Shown: one piece after another, positions 1 to 11,461 of the stretch
How positions within the stretch are numbered: position 1 is the first letter of the stretch
Layout of the letters: each line of letters opens with the position of its first letter
NCBI RefSeq assembly: GCF_963583255.1
Contig: NC_084808.1
Location: forward strand, 14,717,201-14,781,200
Direction of reading: 5' to 3'
DNA length: 64,000 bases
Source: Pyrus communis
Lineage: Eukaryota > Streptophyta > Magnoliopsida > Rosales > Rosaceae
Notes under the pieces: generated by a model
Databases searched by the model: none
What the model saw: the letters and a program-made list of their open reading frames with translations, nothing else
Told to the model about the DNA's origin: nothing
Made by a program: the position numbers and the translations under genes

Positions 1-184
1 GGCCCATCTAGTTGGGCTCATGCGGGCCTTCCCAACGGTCCAGCCAGCGCATAAAACGCAAGCCCGCGGTTCCTCCAAATATAAGGACCCGATTCCAAAA
101 CCGCTGCCTCTCTCATTTCTCCTCCTTCCAATCAACAGAACCCAGACGCTCAAGCGAATCAAAAGGTTTCCACAAGTGACAACA
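1..184 (+). promoter_or_regulatory. Promoter and 5' UTR of eIF(iso)4E
   Basis: GGCCCAT at position 1 and TTGGGCT at about 12-18 resemble the site II type elements (TGGGCC/GGCCCA) common in promoters of plant translation-related genes. A TATA-like AATATAAGG lies at 78-86, about 100 bp before the start codon at 185. The site II reading comes from general knowledge; no transcription start can be seen directly. Confidence 0.5.
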
Positions 185-1152
185 ATGGCGACAGAGATTG
201 CAGCAGCGGCGCCGCCACCAGCGGTAGGCACAGAGGAGAATATTTCGGCGGCGGTGGCCGCCGATACCAAGATACAGGCAAGCAGCGGTCCCCACAAGCT
301 GGAGAGAAAGTGGACCTTTTGGTTCGATAACCAATCCAAGCCCAAGCAAGGCGCTGCGTGGGGCTCCTCCCTCCGCAAAGCCTACACCTTCGATACCGTC
401 CAGGAGTTCTGGTGGTAAGAATTAGATTACATAACCTAAACCTAAATCCCCATCTCTTCCTCTTTTATTAATTTGGGATTTTTAATTATTGGGTTTGAAT
501 ATTGGATAATTTAATTTCTTGTAGTTTGTGTTTTTGTATTTGTTAGTTTTGTTGGAGATGTGGGTTTTTGCTGAATTTTGCTTGTTTGTTGATTGGTGCT
601 GTGATTTATAATTAGATTATGTTTGGTTAATGACAACATTTAGTGGAACTTTTCCAAATACAAGCAATGTACCGGAGTCTTTGGTCCCTTTGTTTCCAAA
701 AAAAAAAAAATGAGCTTTGTATTTAGATTATGTTTGGTTGATGAGAAAATTTAGTGGAGAATTCTGCAAGTCCAGTCCATTAAGTTACCCAACTGCATTT
801 AGTTTCATTGTGGACCTACAAACTCGGATTATTTGCAAATTCACTTGATTCAAGTTCTGAAATTTAATCTGATTCGAAATCCCCTATTTGACGTTGAGAT
901 GCAATATCTGTTTGCAGTCTGTACGATCAGGTATTCAAGCCAAGCAAGTTGACACCGAATGCAGACTTTCACTTGTTCCGGGCTGGAGTTGAACCGAAAT
1001 GGGAGGATCCCGAGTGTGCTAGTGGAGGGAAGTGGACTGTCATCAGCAGCAGGAAGGCCAACCTTGATACCATGTGGCTAGAGACTGTGAGATTTCGATT
1101 TCCTTATCAGTATTCATTACATTGGTTCACACACACACACACACACACACAC

Positions 1153-1189
<37 letters not shown>

Positions 1190-2165
1190 TATAGGAATGA
1201 AGTTTGGCATACTATTGGCAGACATTGAATCAAACATAGGTTTATACTTGATTTCACCTACTTAATAGTTTTGATTGACATTGCAACATAGCATGCCAAA
1301 CTATGTGGACACTGAATACTACTCTATCTATAATTATATATATAGTCAGCATATCCTCCTCACCGGTGTGAATGATTGGTGTTTCTTGCCCGCTGTGGGC
1401 TGAAGACGACTGTGTATTGGCCTAAGCACTTTGATTCATGTTGCATTAGGTTTATTGGAAATTTGATAATAATGGGTTCTTGTTTTATTGGGCAGTTGAT
1501 GGCACTGATAGGGGAGCAATTTGATGAGGCGGATGAGATTTGTGGAGTGGTAGCAAGTGTGCGCCAGAGGCAGGACAAACTTGCACTATGGACTAGGAAT
1601 GCTGCAAACGAAGCTGCACAGGTGTGATTTGGATGGTTTTGCTATCCTCGTGTTTGTTTGATTTATACTCACTCCTGTATGGATTTTGATCTGCTTTGCT
1701 ATTAAACAATGATATAGCTAAAGCCCCAACTTATATGTGATATAGATCTCTGCACATCCTAAAAAGAAGCGAAAGCATCCATGAAGACATTGCTACCCAA
1801 TAATGCTTCATTAATCAACTGAAATATGATTACTAATATAATATATGTTTGATATATATAACTCGCTTGACCTCTGCCCCTCAGCAATAGTTGGATCCCT
1901 ATAATTGATTACATTTCCCGTGGTTTTGTTGCAAATTTAAGATGTTGCAAGTGTCTGAATCTTGTTATCTTGTCATCCAGATGAGCATTGGGAGAAAGTG
2001 GAAGGAGATAATCGATGTTACCGATAAGATGACCTACAGCTTCCATGTAAGTTTCAGCGGTATTATTTGTGTTGGGGTACTCTTAAATCCTATTTCTCAC
2101 TTCTTCTGGTATTGCAGGACGATTCCAAAAGGGAAAGATCGGCAAAGCCTCGATACAATGTGTAA
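185..2165 (+). CDS. eIF(iso)4E: Eukaryotic translation initiation factor iso4E, 5 exons
   Basis: Exons 185-414, 918-1086, 1496-1621, 1981-2046 and 2118-2165 join in frame with GT/AG borders to give 212 aa, normal for the plant isoform. The protein binds the mRNA 5' cap and eIFiso4G in the eIFiso4F complex that starts cytoplasmic translation. The N-terminal 35 residues are Ala/Pro-rich and variable. The eIF4E fold follows: [14 protein letters not shown] (37-50), cap-stacking Trp59 (GAAWGSS) and Trp105 followed by Glu106 (VEPKWEDPE), Trp165 (ALWTRN), and Trp76 (EFWCLYDQ) on the eIFiso4G-binding face. [11 protein letters not shown] at 113-123 and the tail [15 protein letters not shown] mark the iso4E rather than the eIF4E branch. 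The ATG at 185 is the first in-frame start matching the family. All key residues are present, so the gene looks functional. In many crops this gene is a host factor for potyviruses through VPg binding; that is family knowledge, not visible here. Confidence 0.95.
1130..1188. repeat. Compound microsatellite (CA)n plus poly-C in eIF(iso)4E intron 2
   Basis: About a dozen CA units run directly into about 34 consecutive C bases, 44 bp downstream of exon 2. The C run is likely to vary in length and to be error-prone in sequencing. Confidence 0.95.
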
Positions 2166-2779
2166 CTGATTTGGCGCATGGGTCTTCACTCTCCATTACC
2201 AAAGTTGTGAACACCGCGACATTTGTCTACTTATTTTTATTAGTGTAATATGATCTCGTTCCTTATGTTACGATGTCGAAAATTTTCTGAAGTACGCAGA
2301 AACTAAGTTTTGTTTGTAACATTGAAAATTTCTCTGAGTACGCTTAAAAAGTAAGTTGTGTTTGTAATACACCCATGATTTACTTGAGTTGACAATCAAA
2401 TGAATCAGATCTGCATGTTTGCTAAGAACTTTCTGCAACCTTATTATCGGTATCGATGTCATGAAAATGGGATCCGAACTTGGACCCAAGGGGTGGACAC
2501 GCGATCCTAGTCAACTGACGTAACTTACATATGCGTTTTTCTGTTGATTTAGTGAAGGAACATTGCAACAAGAGTGAAGAATGATCATGAAAAGTGCATA
2601 TATTATGGAGACAAGACATGGAATTTTACATTGTGGTGACGTTGAAGGAATCCCAGCAGGTGGAGACTGGAGAGCATATGCATGTGGAAGTCGTTTAAGA
2701 ATGAAGTATGAAATCAAACTAGAACATCAAATTTCTACTTGTGAAAAAAACGGGAGGCATCCATGGTCTACTGATTCTA
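2166..2779. other. Convergent 3' flanks of eIF(iso)4E and PGR5
   Basis: The two genes face each other across about 600 bp. I see no conserved reading frame. The stretch should hold both 3' UTRs; a short near-repeat (GAAAATTTTCTGA and GAAAATTTCTCTGA) occurs at about 2278 and 2324. Confidence 0.5.
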
Positions 2780-3502
2780 TCACGCCAGGAACCCCAGCCT
2801 CTCTCCGTTCTTCTTCGCCAGACGAATCAGTCCTTGCCTTTGTTTCGCGTCTGCTCCTATCGATTTGCAGAACTCGGTAATTACCTGCACGGAAAATAGG
2901 GTTTGTCAATAATTCTACAACTAAAATTGTTTTTAAACAGAAGGCCTCATTTATTCGACAATTTGTTTTGTACCAACCAATTATGTTTTCATCTTAAATA
3001 ATTGAAAAAGAAGCTGGAAAACTGAAAATTTGATAGTTACTAATTTGTAGCATTTCCAAAGTGATACTTCTCTTATTCGAGCGATATTCTAATTATATTT
3101 AAAGTAATCTACGAGAAAGGAGTACAAATAGAGAAGCACATGAACTAGGCCCAAAATCGAACATCTAACACCAACATTTTTTTTTAAAAAATTCTTAGCT
3201 AGACAGAGTCACACAAATGAAAGATTTATATTAATTACCTGCGAGTGCAAAGCAATAGCTTTGCCTCTAATTTGATTGAACCTCTTCTTGCCAACAATGT
3301 TACGCGTGACAACAACAAGAGGTGCAAAGACACCTTTGCCTTCATTGACGTTCTTCATCATCGGCTGCGCTCTCACCGCCTTCCCAACTCTCACTTGGTT
3401 CGGGACCGCCTTCACCAACGTCCCATAATCTTCTCCGACAACCGAACTCCCCCAACTTCCATGGAACGACGAACTCAAATTTGCAGAAACTGAGGTTGCC
3501 AT
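2780..3502 (-). CDS. PGR5: PROTON GRADIENT REGULATION 5, chloroplastic
   Basis: Exon 1 is 3502-3239 and exon 2 is 2884-2780 on the minus strand; the 354-bp intron has GT/AG ends and the joined protein is 122 aa. PGR5 is a small thylakoid-associated stromal protein needed for antimycin-sensitive cyclic electron flow around photosystem I and for building the proton gradient under high light; it works with PGRL1. The conserved mature core is intact: PMMKNVNEGKG (47-57), APLVVVTRN (60-68), GKKRFNQIRGKAIALHSQ at the end of exon 1, then VITEFCKSIGADAKQRQG and the C-terminal LAKKNGERLGFLA. The first 42 or so residues, Ser-rich with GSWGSSVVGEDY, form the transit peptide, slightly shorter than in Arabidopsis. 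The intron falls right after HSQ. No lesion is seen, so it is probably functional. Confidence 0.95.
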
Positions 3503-3636
3503 TGAAACAACAGTGCCTCTAGTTTCTCAGAGGCTTGTGAGCTTTAATGTTTTTTGCAATAGTCGTTGGTAGGGAGGGTTTTGTTGTGGAATTTTAAGAG
3601 CCTTTGGTTTCTTTTAAGGATAGCAAGTTAGGAACC

Positions 3637-3698
3637 ACATATATTTATGGCCTTGGTTTTTTCTGTTCAAGTTTTTTTTTTTTTTTTTTTCCACGTGT
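3637..3698 (-). promoter_or_regulatory. TATA box and G-box upstream of PGR5
   Basis: Read on the minus strand, a TATA-like ATAAATATAT lies at about 3639-3648, about 140 bp before the PGR5 start codon. A CACGTG G-box core lies at 3692-3697, next to a long T run on the plus strand. A G-box near a TATA box suits a light-regulated photosynthesis gene; the link is inferred from position. Confidence 0.5.
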
Positions 3699-3699
3699 T

Positions 3700-5600
3700 T
3701 TATTTGTACCGCGGCACTGACGGTCCCTATTTGTTGGGAGGACGATCTGAATCTGAATTCCTGGTGGGTTTGGTCCACTTGTCACCTTCCTAGAAGCCAC
3801 TCTGTCATGCGTGGGATGATCTTAGCCGTTGGTTCTAGAAACATTTCTAAAATTTTCATACACGGACATTTTAGAAGGCAAACTTTGAATTATATTGAAC
3901 GGTGCATAATAACAACGGACTTCATTGGTTTGAACTTTGAACTACACTGTTCAAATTTGTATACGTAGTTTTGGTGTCGGCACGGACAAGCACTCAAGTT
4001 TGGATTCTCTTTTTCATAATGTAGAGTAGGTTAGACTATGGTATTGATAAAAAGAAGGGACCGTTGGAATTGGAAAAAAAAAACACCTAGCTTCTGGCAC
4101 ATACGAAATTGTATATCAATGACTGATTGACTCTCCTTACATGTAAAAAGTGAGATGGTGTTTATTGTGTAATTGTATGTCTACAATTCAACTAATTCCT
4201 AGTAGCTACATGTGAAGAGCGTGAATTTTCAACCATTGATGGTTGAAGTCATGAGAAGAAGATTGTGGAAAAGGGTTTTAAATTCGCTTCCCGCGGACGG
4301 TGTTTGATGCACGCCGTGTCACTGTTAGAAAAAAGTGGCAAAGCTGTTAGAATTTGGAAGCCACAGACAAAAACAGCATGATTAAACGCTGAGAAAAGTA
4401 TTTCCACGTCAGTTTTTCGTCTTCAAATTCCACTAATTTAGAAACAAAAAGAAAAATCTTTCTTCTCAAGCAAAAAAGAATTTCTAAAATTTATATTGTT
4501 ATTTCTTTTAGGAATTCTGAAAGGGAAGAAAAAGAAAGTGAAGAAGAAAATCAATCTTACAGGAGGGAGAATCTAGAAGATCATACATTTCAAAGAAAGA
4601 ACACTTCCGGCAAGAGATGAACGCTGAATTTCTGGAACTCGGTAAACCATGGAAGGTATAACCGATTCCCATGATGCGTTTTTCCAGCTCGTCCTGCACG
4701 TTGAAGAACATGTAACGAACATATGTATCTACAAGTAATTAGAATGATAAGCAGACAATCAGTTCGCAACCAACAAAACATGATATCTTGGCCATCTCTT
4801 TAGAAGGGCCGTGCAATGGTTTCAAGTGATCAGTAGTTCCTTAGGTGAGAACTATACATCCTGTTTCTAGATTGGAGTGCGACTACATAGATGTTTCATT
4901 TCGAAATACTAGTGTTAAAAATGATTTGATAGAAAAACGCACGAACAAGCGAAGAAAACCCTAGGGAACATCGTTTCCAAGTACTTTCTGCGTAGAAGTT
5001 AAACGGATCGAGATTCAAAGTATCAGTACAGACACGAACAAACTGCACCGTAAAGTACTGCTCACCTCCAGTCTTATAGCAGTTGTAGAGTACAAGATGC
5101 AGGAATAACAAAAATGAATGACTATTGTTTGAGAAAGCGTAGCAACGTACATATGTTTTTACATACTCGTCATACTGTCACAGTATAACTGCACCCAATC
5201 ACCGAAGAACGCAAATAACACACGCGCAGCAAAGTTTAAAAAACGAAATGATGACTGAACTCATCTACCTAAAGGCAAAATAATTCTATAACAGATTTAA
5301 GTGTAACGGCATAAAGCAGTGATATCGTATGATTGCTAACAACTTAGAGGGAATATATGCCAGTTGATGGGTTTTACTGCTCTTGGCTAAACTGTTTGAC
5401 ATCTTCTACCTATGGGACAAAGGTAATTGAACTTTCGTAACTATATATTGGAAGACACAACGATTTAGCAAAAATGTATTCTTGAAAAATTTAATTCGCC
5501 AATATTAGCATATATAGCTTCCATGGAATCATTTAGTAAATTTCATCCAAGAAAACATCTTGTTCTATAAAAAGATACAAAATAAATAAGAAAATGAATG
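3700..5600. other. Intergenic region, no supported gene
   Basis: AT-rich. On the minus strand, frames at about 5110-4896 and 4735-4510 look somewhat protein-like, and the second follows an acceptor-like TTACTTGTAG. I could not match either to a family or join them, so no gene is called. Confidence 0.4.
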
Positions 5601-5622
5601 TAATACACAAAGAAAACCTCAG

Positions 5623-5625
<3 letters not shown>

Positions 5626-5717
<92 letters not shown>
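5626..5717. repeat. Long (GA)n microsatellite
   Basis: About 45 uninterrupted GA units. Open frames across it (Ser-Leu or Arg-Glu repeats) are artefacts of the repeat. It lies just 26 bp before the hairpin transposon at 5744. Confidence 0.97.
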
Positions 5718-5743
5718 AAATCTCCTTTCTATAATAATTCAAA

Positions 5744-6660
5744 GGCTTTTTAGCCAAAATGGTCTCTGAGATTTGCATAACACATCACTTTGGTCCCTGA
5801 GATTGAAAATCAATAAAAATGCTCCTGAGATTGTCCACCATCTATTATTTTGGTCATTCCGTTAAAAACTCTGTTAAATGTCCTGGAACTCTTGGCTGGA
5901 AGTTAGGGCAATTTTCAAAGCTTCGTAACTCAATCGTTTCTTAAGCAAATTTGATCCATAATATATTAAAATGAAGATAGGAAAGTGTAAAACAAGATTA
6001 TACCTATGTAGAAGCCCAATGGTTGCCGGAGATAGCCGGAAAATAGCTTAAAAGGTGACTGGTCCACGAGAATACTAGAAAACTCGCCCGATTTCGTAAC
6101 TTCTTCAATACTCAACGAAATCGGGCGATTCAAAAATGAAAATCATACTTCTCAATGATATGAAGAGAATGGTACCTTTTTTGACAGCTAATTATCCATG
6201 GTTTGACCGTAAAACGGCTCGAAAGTGTCTAACTCGAGACCAAAAAACCACTTTCAAGCTGTTTTTAGGCCAAACCATCGCGATTTAGCCATCAAAAAGG
6301 TACCATTCTCTTTGTCTCGTCGAGAAGTATGATTTTCGTATTCCCGCGAGTTTTCCAGTATTCCCGTGGACCAGTCACCTTTCAGGCTATTTTCCGACCA
6401 TCTTCGGCAACTATTGGTCTTCCAAATAGGTATGATCTTGTTCTACACTTTCTTATCTTCATTTTGATATATTATGGCTTGAATTTGGTTAAGAAATGAT
6501 TGAGTTACGAAGTTTTGAAAATTGCCCAAACTTCTGGCCAAGAGCTCCAGGACACTTAACGGAGTTTTTAACGGAATGACCAAAATAATGGATGGTGGAC
6601 AATCTCAGGGACCAAAGTGAAATATTATGCAAATCTCAGGGACAGTTTGGCTAAAAAGCC
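5744..6660. mobile_element. Hairpin MULE-type non-autonomous transposon with 9-bp target duplication
   Basis: The 917-bp element begins GGCTTTTTAGCCAAA and ends with its inverted copy. It is flanked by a perfect 9-bp direct repeat TAATTCAAA at 5735-5743 and 6661-6669, the target-site length of Mutator-like transposons. The terminal inverted repeats do not stop at the ends: nearly the whole element is two arms of roughly 450 bp, complementary with mismatches, meeting around 6190-6250. There is no transposase frame. A transcript across it could fold into one long imperfect hairpin and feed small-RNA production, which is inference. Confidence 0.9.
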
Positions 6661-6669
6661 TAATTCAAA

Positions 6670-7399
6670 TTTGAAAGGGGAAAAATACAAAATGAATGTA
6701 ATATCAATGCATTAGTTTCTATACAAGTATACGTTTCCTTACAGGGTAACACCAACATTCATATAAATTTCAACAATGCTTTCCGCCACTGCCATAATAA
6801 ACTCTGACACTTTGGAGGTCAAGGACTCAATACATACATCTTTATGGGAAAGATGAAATGTCATCGACCACAACAGTCCTCGAAATTACATCTTCATTAA
6901 AAAAATCTTTGCTTGCCCGCATTTCAAGCTGCTATGAACCATGAAGGGGAAGGATTAGGGCATCATTGTAAAACTCTTCTTCCAGGATTCCAACTCTTTC
7001 TTCTCATTTGTGTATATGTTCTATTAAAAGCATTGTCTGGAAGGAGTCTAGACAGCTAATACAGTCAACAACTTCAATGCAAAGCAGTAGTCTCAAGTAC
7101 ATTGGATGCATGCAATGTCCTTGATAAAAAAGGTTTTCAACATTTAGTTTGCTTATGAGCAGGAAATAGGTGTCCGCTCTATAACAAGCCCAGCACAAAA
7201 GGTCATCAAGTGATCTGCAGTTATCTGTGAACCATATCATTCGGTACAGAGTGCGTTATTTAGATGGTATGCCCTTACTACTATTTTCTTTTCAACAGAA
7301 ATGATGTAGGTGGAAATGGTCATGCATTCCAAATATGGGTATCAGTAATTTAGAAGCTGTACAAATCATCTTTCAACTACCCATCATCACTGTTCTCCA
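6670..7399. other. Intergenic DNA beyond the 3' end of the PPR pseudogene
   Basis: No conserved reading frame or repeat boundary seen. Part may be the former 3' UTR of the minus-strand PPR gene whose last codons lie near 7400. Confidence 0.4.
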
Positions 7400-7649
7400 T
7401 TTTTGTTCCCAACTCATTCCTTGGCTTAGCTGAAAGACCCCTTCCTAGCATCTCTTCCTTATACTGCCTAGCCATGTCTAACATTCCTTTCTCCACCAGA
7501 GCATTGATTAAAGCATTGCAAGCAGACCTATCAAGACTACACCCCAAGTGTTTCCATCCTATTCCATACGAGACACATTGGTCTCAGGAATCCCCATCTC
7601 CCAAACTTCTTCATAAGCATCACAAAAGTGTCCATCATTGGCTGAACCC

Positions 7650-7817
7650 TGTAAACGTGAGTTATTAAAATAAGTATGTAAATATTAGGAGTCCTTTATT
7701 AGGAATGATTTATAGTTGTGTCTTTTATTGATTATTGTTTCCATATAGAACACGGATTGTATATGTATATATTTCAAGGAAGTAATACAAAGAAAAATTA
7801 TCCCATAAAATTCTATT
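7650..7817 (+). repeat. 5' LTR of the copia element
   Basis: Starts TGTAAACGTGAG and ends AAAATTCTATT rather than the usual CA. It is 168 bp against 179 bp for the 3' LTR; the difference is an 11-bp segment (around TATTGTAAATA) present only in the 3' copy. Scattered substitutions separate the two copies, so the insertion is not very recent. Confidence 0.9.
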
Positions 7818-7830
7818 TGGCATCCGAACC
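7818..7830 (+). other. Primer-binding site of the copia element
   Basis: TGGCATCCGAACC directly follows the 5' LTR and matches the plant initiator-methionine tRNA site (TGGTATCAGAGCC) at about 10 of 13 bases. Confidence 0.75.
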
Positions 7831-8025
7831 TAGGTTGTTGTAACCGTAGAATATTTTTCTTCAACGGTTGTGCACGGCCGACTGTTTTTTTCTGCAATTC
7901 CCTTGCAGAATGTCAGGCTGCGTGTGTGTGTGTGTGTGATATTGCCATGTGCGAGTAGGAGTATTACTGTGTCAAAGTATCCCCATGGGTGTGCTGCTTT
8001 GCTGTGCAGTTTCTTGTAAGACAAA

Positions 8026-11000
8026 ATGGCATCTTTGGAGGATAGCGGGGTTCTGAAATTGGAGGGAAATGCTCGTAGCCCAACCAATAATCCAGTATTG
8101 AATCATGTTGTTATTCAGAATGATGTGTCTATTGTACCAAACACCATGAAGCTAAATGGATCAAATTATCCTCTTTGGTCCGAAGTTTTAGAGATGCACA
8201 TCATTGGACGCGGTAGGAAGGGCTTTGTGACAGGGAGTACCAAGGAGCCTGCTGATGATAATGTTGAGTATGAGACGTGGGAGACAGGGAATGCAATAGT
8301 AAAAAAGTGGTTGATCAATTCACAAGAAGTATGGTTATTACATCATCGATTAGGCCATGCATCTTTTAGATATTTAAGGCGTATGTTGACTAGTTTCTTT
8401 AGTGGAATAAATGAATCAGACTTAAATTGTGAAGTATCTATTCTTGCTAAAAGCAATCGTGCTTCGTTTCCTCCTAGAATGAATAAAAGATATTTTCCAT
8501 TTGATCTTATGCATTCCGATGTTTGGGGGCCTTCTCCAGTTGCTACTTCTTCTGGATTTAGGTGGTATGTTACATTTGTTGATGATTGCACTTGTATGAC
8601 ATGGCTTTATGTGTTGAAAAATAAAAATGATGAATGTGTAATATTTCGGTCATTTGCTCAGATGTTTCAGACGCAATATTCTTCAGTTATTAAAATGCTA
8701 CGTTCTGATAATGGAGGAGAATACATCAATTTTGAGTTGTCAGAGTTTCTCCATGAAACCATGTGTCCGCATACCCCACAACAAAATGGGGTTGCGGAGT
8801 GTAAAAATCGCCACATTTTGAAAATAGCTCATGCCTTGCTCCTTGAGGCCTCGGTTCCTCAACGTTTTTGGCCTGAAGCTGTTACCTACGCTGTGTATAT
8901 CATTAATTGTATGCCCTCTTGCGCGGAGGGGAGGGGGGGTTTGGGTTTCATACACCTATTCAAGTCCTCACTCAACATGCTCTAGTGGTGTCAAGTAATA
9001 CTTTCACCCCTTGAGTATTTGGTTGTGTGGCTTATGTTCATATTCAGAAAATACATCGTAGTAAATTAGATTCGTGTGCACTACGTTGTGTCTTTGTGGG
9101 CTTCTCGTCTCACCAAAAAGGGTATAAATGTTACCATCCTGAAACCCGACATATGTACGTAACCATGGACGTGACCTTCTCTGAAACGGAATATTTCTAC
9201 ACTTCTGTACCTTCAACTTCAGATCACCAGGGGGAGAACACTGTTGGCAATCTAAGTTGGTTGGATCTAGAGGGAGATGCGATTGTTCAACAGTGTGTGG
9301 AACCTGGAACTGTTAGTGCTGAATGTATAATGGGTACCGAGTGTATAGACTATTCGGCCATAGGTGTCGTGGCTGATATTGATGATGTTCGGTCGATTCT
9401 GACCGAACCCATATGAGAGTCTCGACCAGCTACTACCGAGGACAACCTTGTTGTTCAGCAGCCCCTTGCCGAGCTTAGTACACCCTCTCTCTAGTTCCGA
9501 AGTGTTGCCCAATTCATCCTCTCTAAATATGCCTGAGGTAAGTACCGTAAATGATTGTGTAACTAATCTGAGTAATAATGTGAGTACTTATAAATTGCCA
9601 CCAAGAAAAAATCGAGGTGTGCCTTCTGATAGGTTTTCTCCTGAAGGGAAGGTGAAGTATCCAATAGCCAACTATGTATCATGCAATAAGCTTGCACCAG
9701 AGCATCAAACATTGGTAAGTAATATGGAGTCTATTCAGGTACCAACTCAAGTGGAGGAAGCTTTAAATGATCCAAAGTGGGCAAAAGTAATGGATGAGGA
9801 GATGTTGGCATTGCAGAAAAATAATTCTTGGGAGGTGATGATGCTACCTGTAGGAAAGAAGATAGTGGGATGTCGATGGGTATTTATAGTTAAATACAAG
9901 GTTGATGGAATAGTAGACAAATACAAAGCAAGGTTGGTGGCTAAAGGGTATACCTAAACATATGGGGTGGATTACCAAGAGACTTTCTCCTCAGTTGCCA
10001 AGATGAATATGGTACGTGTTCTTATCTCTTTAGTTGCAAATATAGATTGGCCATTAAAACAGTTTGATGTGAAGAATGCGTTTCTCCATGGGAATTTGAA
10101 GGAAGAAGTGTATATGGATTTTCCTCTTGGTTATAGCAATGGCGGGAACACCGGAGTATGTCGGTTGCGTAAGTCACTTTATGGACTTAAGTAATCACCT
10201 CGTGCATGGTTTGATAGATTTACTTAAGTCATGAAAAGGAATGGATATTGTTAGAGTCATTCTAATCATACTTTATTTGTGAAGCGTAGACAAAATAGAG
10301 TAACAGCCTTGATTATCTGTGTAGATGACATGATTATAACAGGAGACGATGTTGACGAGATGTCCAAGTTGCAAGGAAACCTTGCGGCTGAATTCGAGAT
10401 GAAGGACTTAGGAGATTTGAAGTATTTTCTGGGAGTTAAAGTTGCTCACTTGTCTAAAGGTATCTTCTTGTCTCAACGTAAGTATGTACTAGATTTATTA
10501 AAAGAAACAGGTATGTTTGGGTCTAAGCCGGTAGAGACCCTTATTGTTGAGAAACATCATTTGTGTTTAGATCCGAATCAGAAACCGGTTGATAAAGGTC
10601 GATATCAGAGGCTTGTAGGGAGACTGATTTATTTAGCTTATACTCATCCTGATATTACCTATGCTATGAGTGTTGTGAGTCAGTTCGTGCATTCACCAAG
10701 TGTGGATCATATGGCTGATGTTATGTGTATCTTGGCATACTTGAAGTCGGCACCTAGAAAATGAGTCGTGTATGGAAAAAAAAAGGGCATTTGAGGATTA
10801 AAGGGTTTACTGATGCAGATTGGGCAAGTGATGTAACTTATAGATGGTCGATTTCTGGATACTTTACCTTTGTTGGAGGGAATTTGGTGACATGGCGAAG
10901 TAAAAAACAGAAGGTGGTGTCAAGATCTTTAGATGAGGTCGAATATAGAGGCATGGCTCAAGGAATCTGTGAAATCCTTTGGCTACGAAAATTTCTTTGG

Positions 11001-11246
11001 GGACTTGGGTTTAAGCCGAAGGATACCATGAAGTTTTATTGTGATAACAAGTCAGCAAGAGATATAGCTGATAATCCAATACAGTATGATAGAACGAAGC
11101 ATGTAGAGGTTGATCGACATTTTTTAAAGAGAAGCTTGAAAAGAAGATTGTATCAATATCATTTGTGGATTCAGAGGAGCAACTTGCGGATGTTCTTACT
11201 CATGCAGTGTGTAGTCGAAAGTTTGATGACTCACTTGTTAAGTTAG
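8026..11246 (+). pseudogene. Degenerate copia gag-pol polyprotein
   Basis: 8026-8985 is open for 319 codons: the N-terminal Gag region (MKLNGSNYPLWSEVLEMHI) runs at about residue 100 straight into the GAG-pre-integrase motif HHRLGHAS, so the rest of Gag, the zinc knuckle and protease are deleted. The integrase core follows with DVWG, the SDNGGEY aspartate and a downstream Glu in AECKNRH. The frame breaks at 8985. 9027-9416 carries the integrase tail, 9448-9957 the start of reverse transcriptase (WVFIVKYKVDG, ARLVAKGYT, then a stop), 9967-10194 the QFDVKNAFLHG motif, and 10279-10764 the catalytic VDDM motif with Cys where Tyr is usual. RNase H is at 10761-11246 (GFTDADWASD; DRTKHVEVDRHF). At least five breaks make it non-functional. 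Confidence 0.9.
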
Positions 11247-11282
11247 GCATGTGTGATATCTATGCACCAACTTATGGGGGAG

Positions 11283-11461
11283 TGTAAATGTGAGTAATTA
11301 AAATAAGTATGTAAATATATTGTAAATATTAGGAGTCCCTTATTAGGAAGGATTTATAGTTGTGTCCTTTATTGATTGTTGTTTCCATATAGAGCAAGTA
11401 TTGTATATGTATATATTTCAAGGAAGTAATACAATGAAAAATTATCCCGTAAAATTCTATT
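11283..11461 (+). repeat. 3' LTR of the copia element
   Basis: Starts TGTAAATGTGAG directly after the polypurine stretch ATGGGGGAG and ends TTCTATT before the AACCC target duplication. It contains the same GTATATGTATATATTTC block as the 5' LTR. Confidence 0.9.

Noticed and set aside
949..1265. Frames ending in poly-proline or Thr-His repeats
   Set aside because: Exon 2 of eIF(iso)4E read through its donor into the CA/poly-C tract.
5533..5778. Frame with long Ser-Leu repeat
   Set aside because: Produced by the (GA)n microsatellite and the start of the hairpin element.
8740..9216. Antisense frames in the copia element
   Set aside because: Shadows of integrase; no domain of their own.
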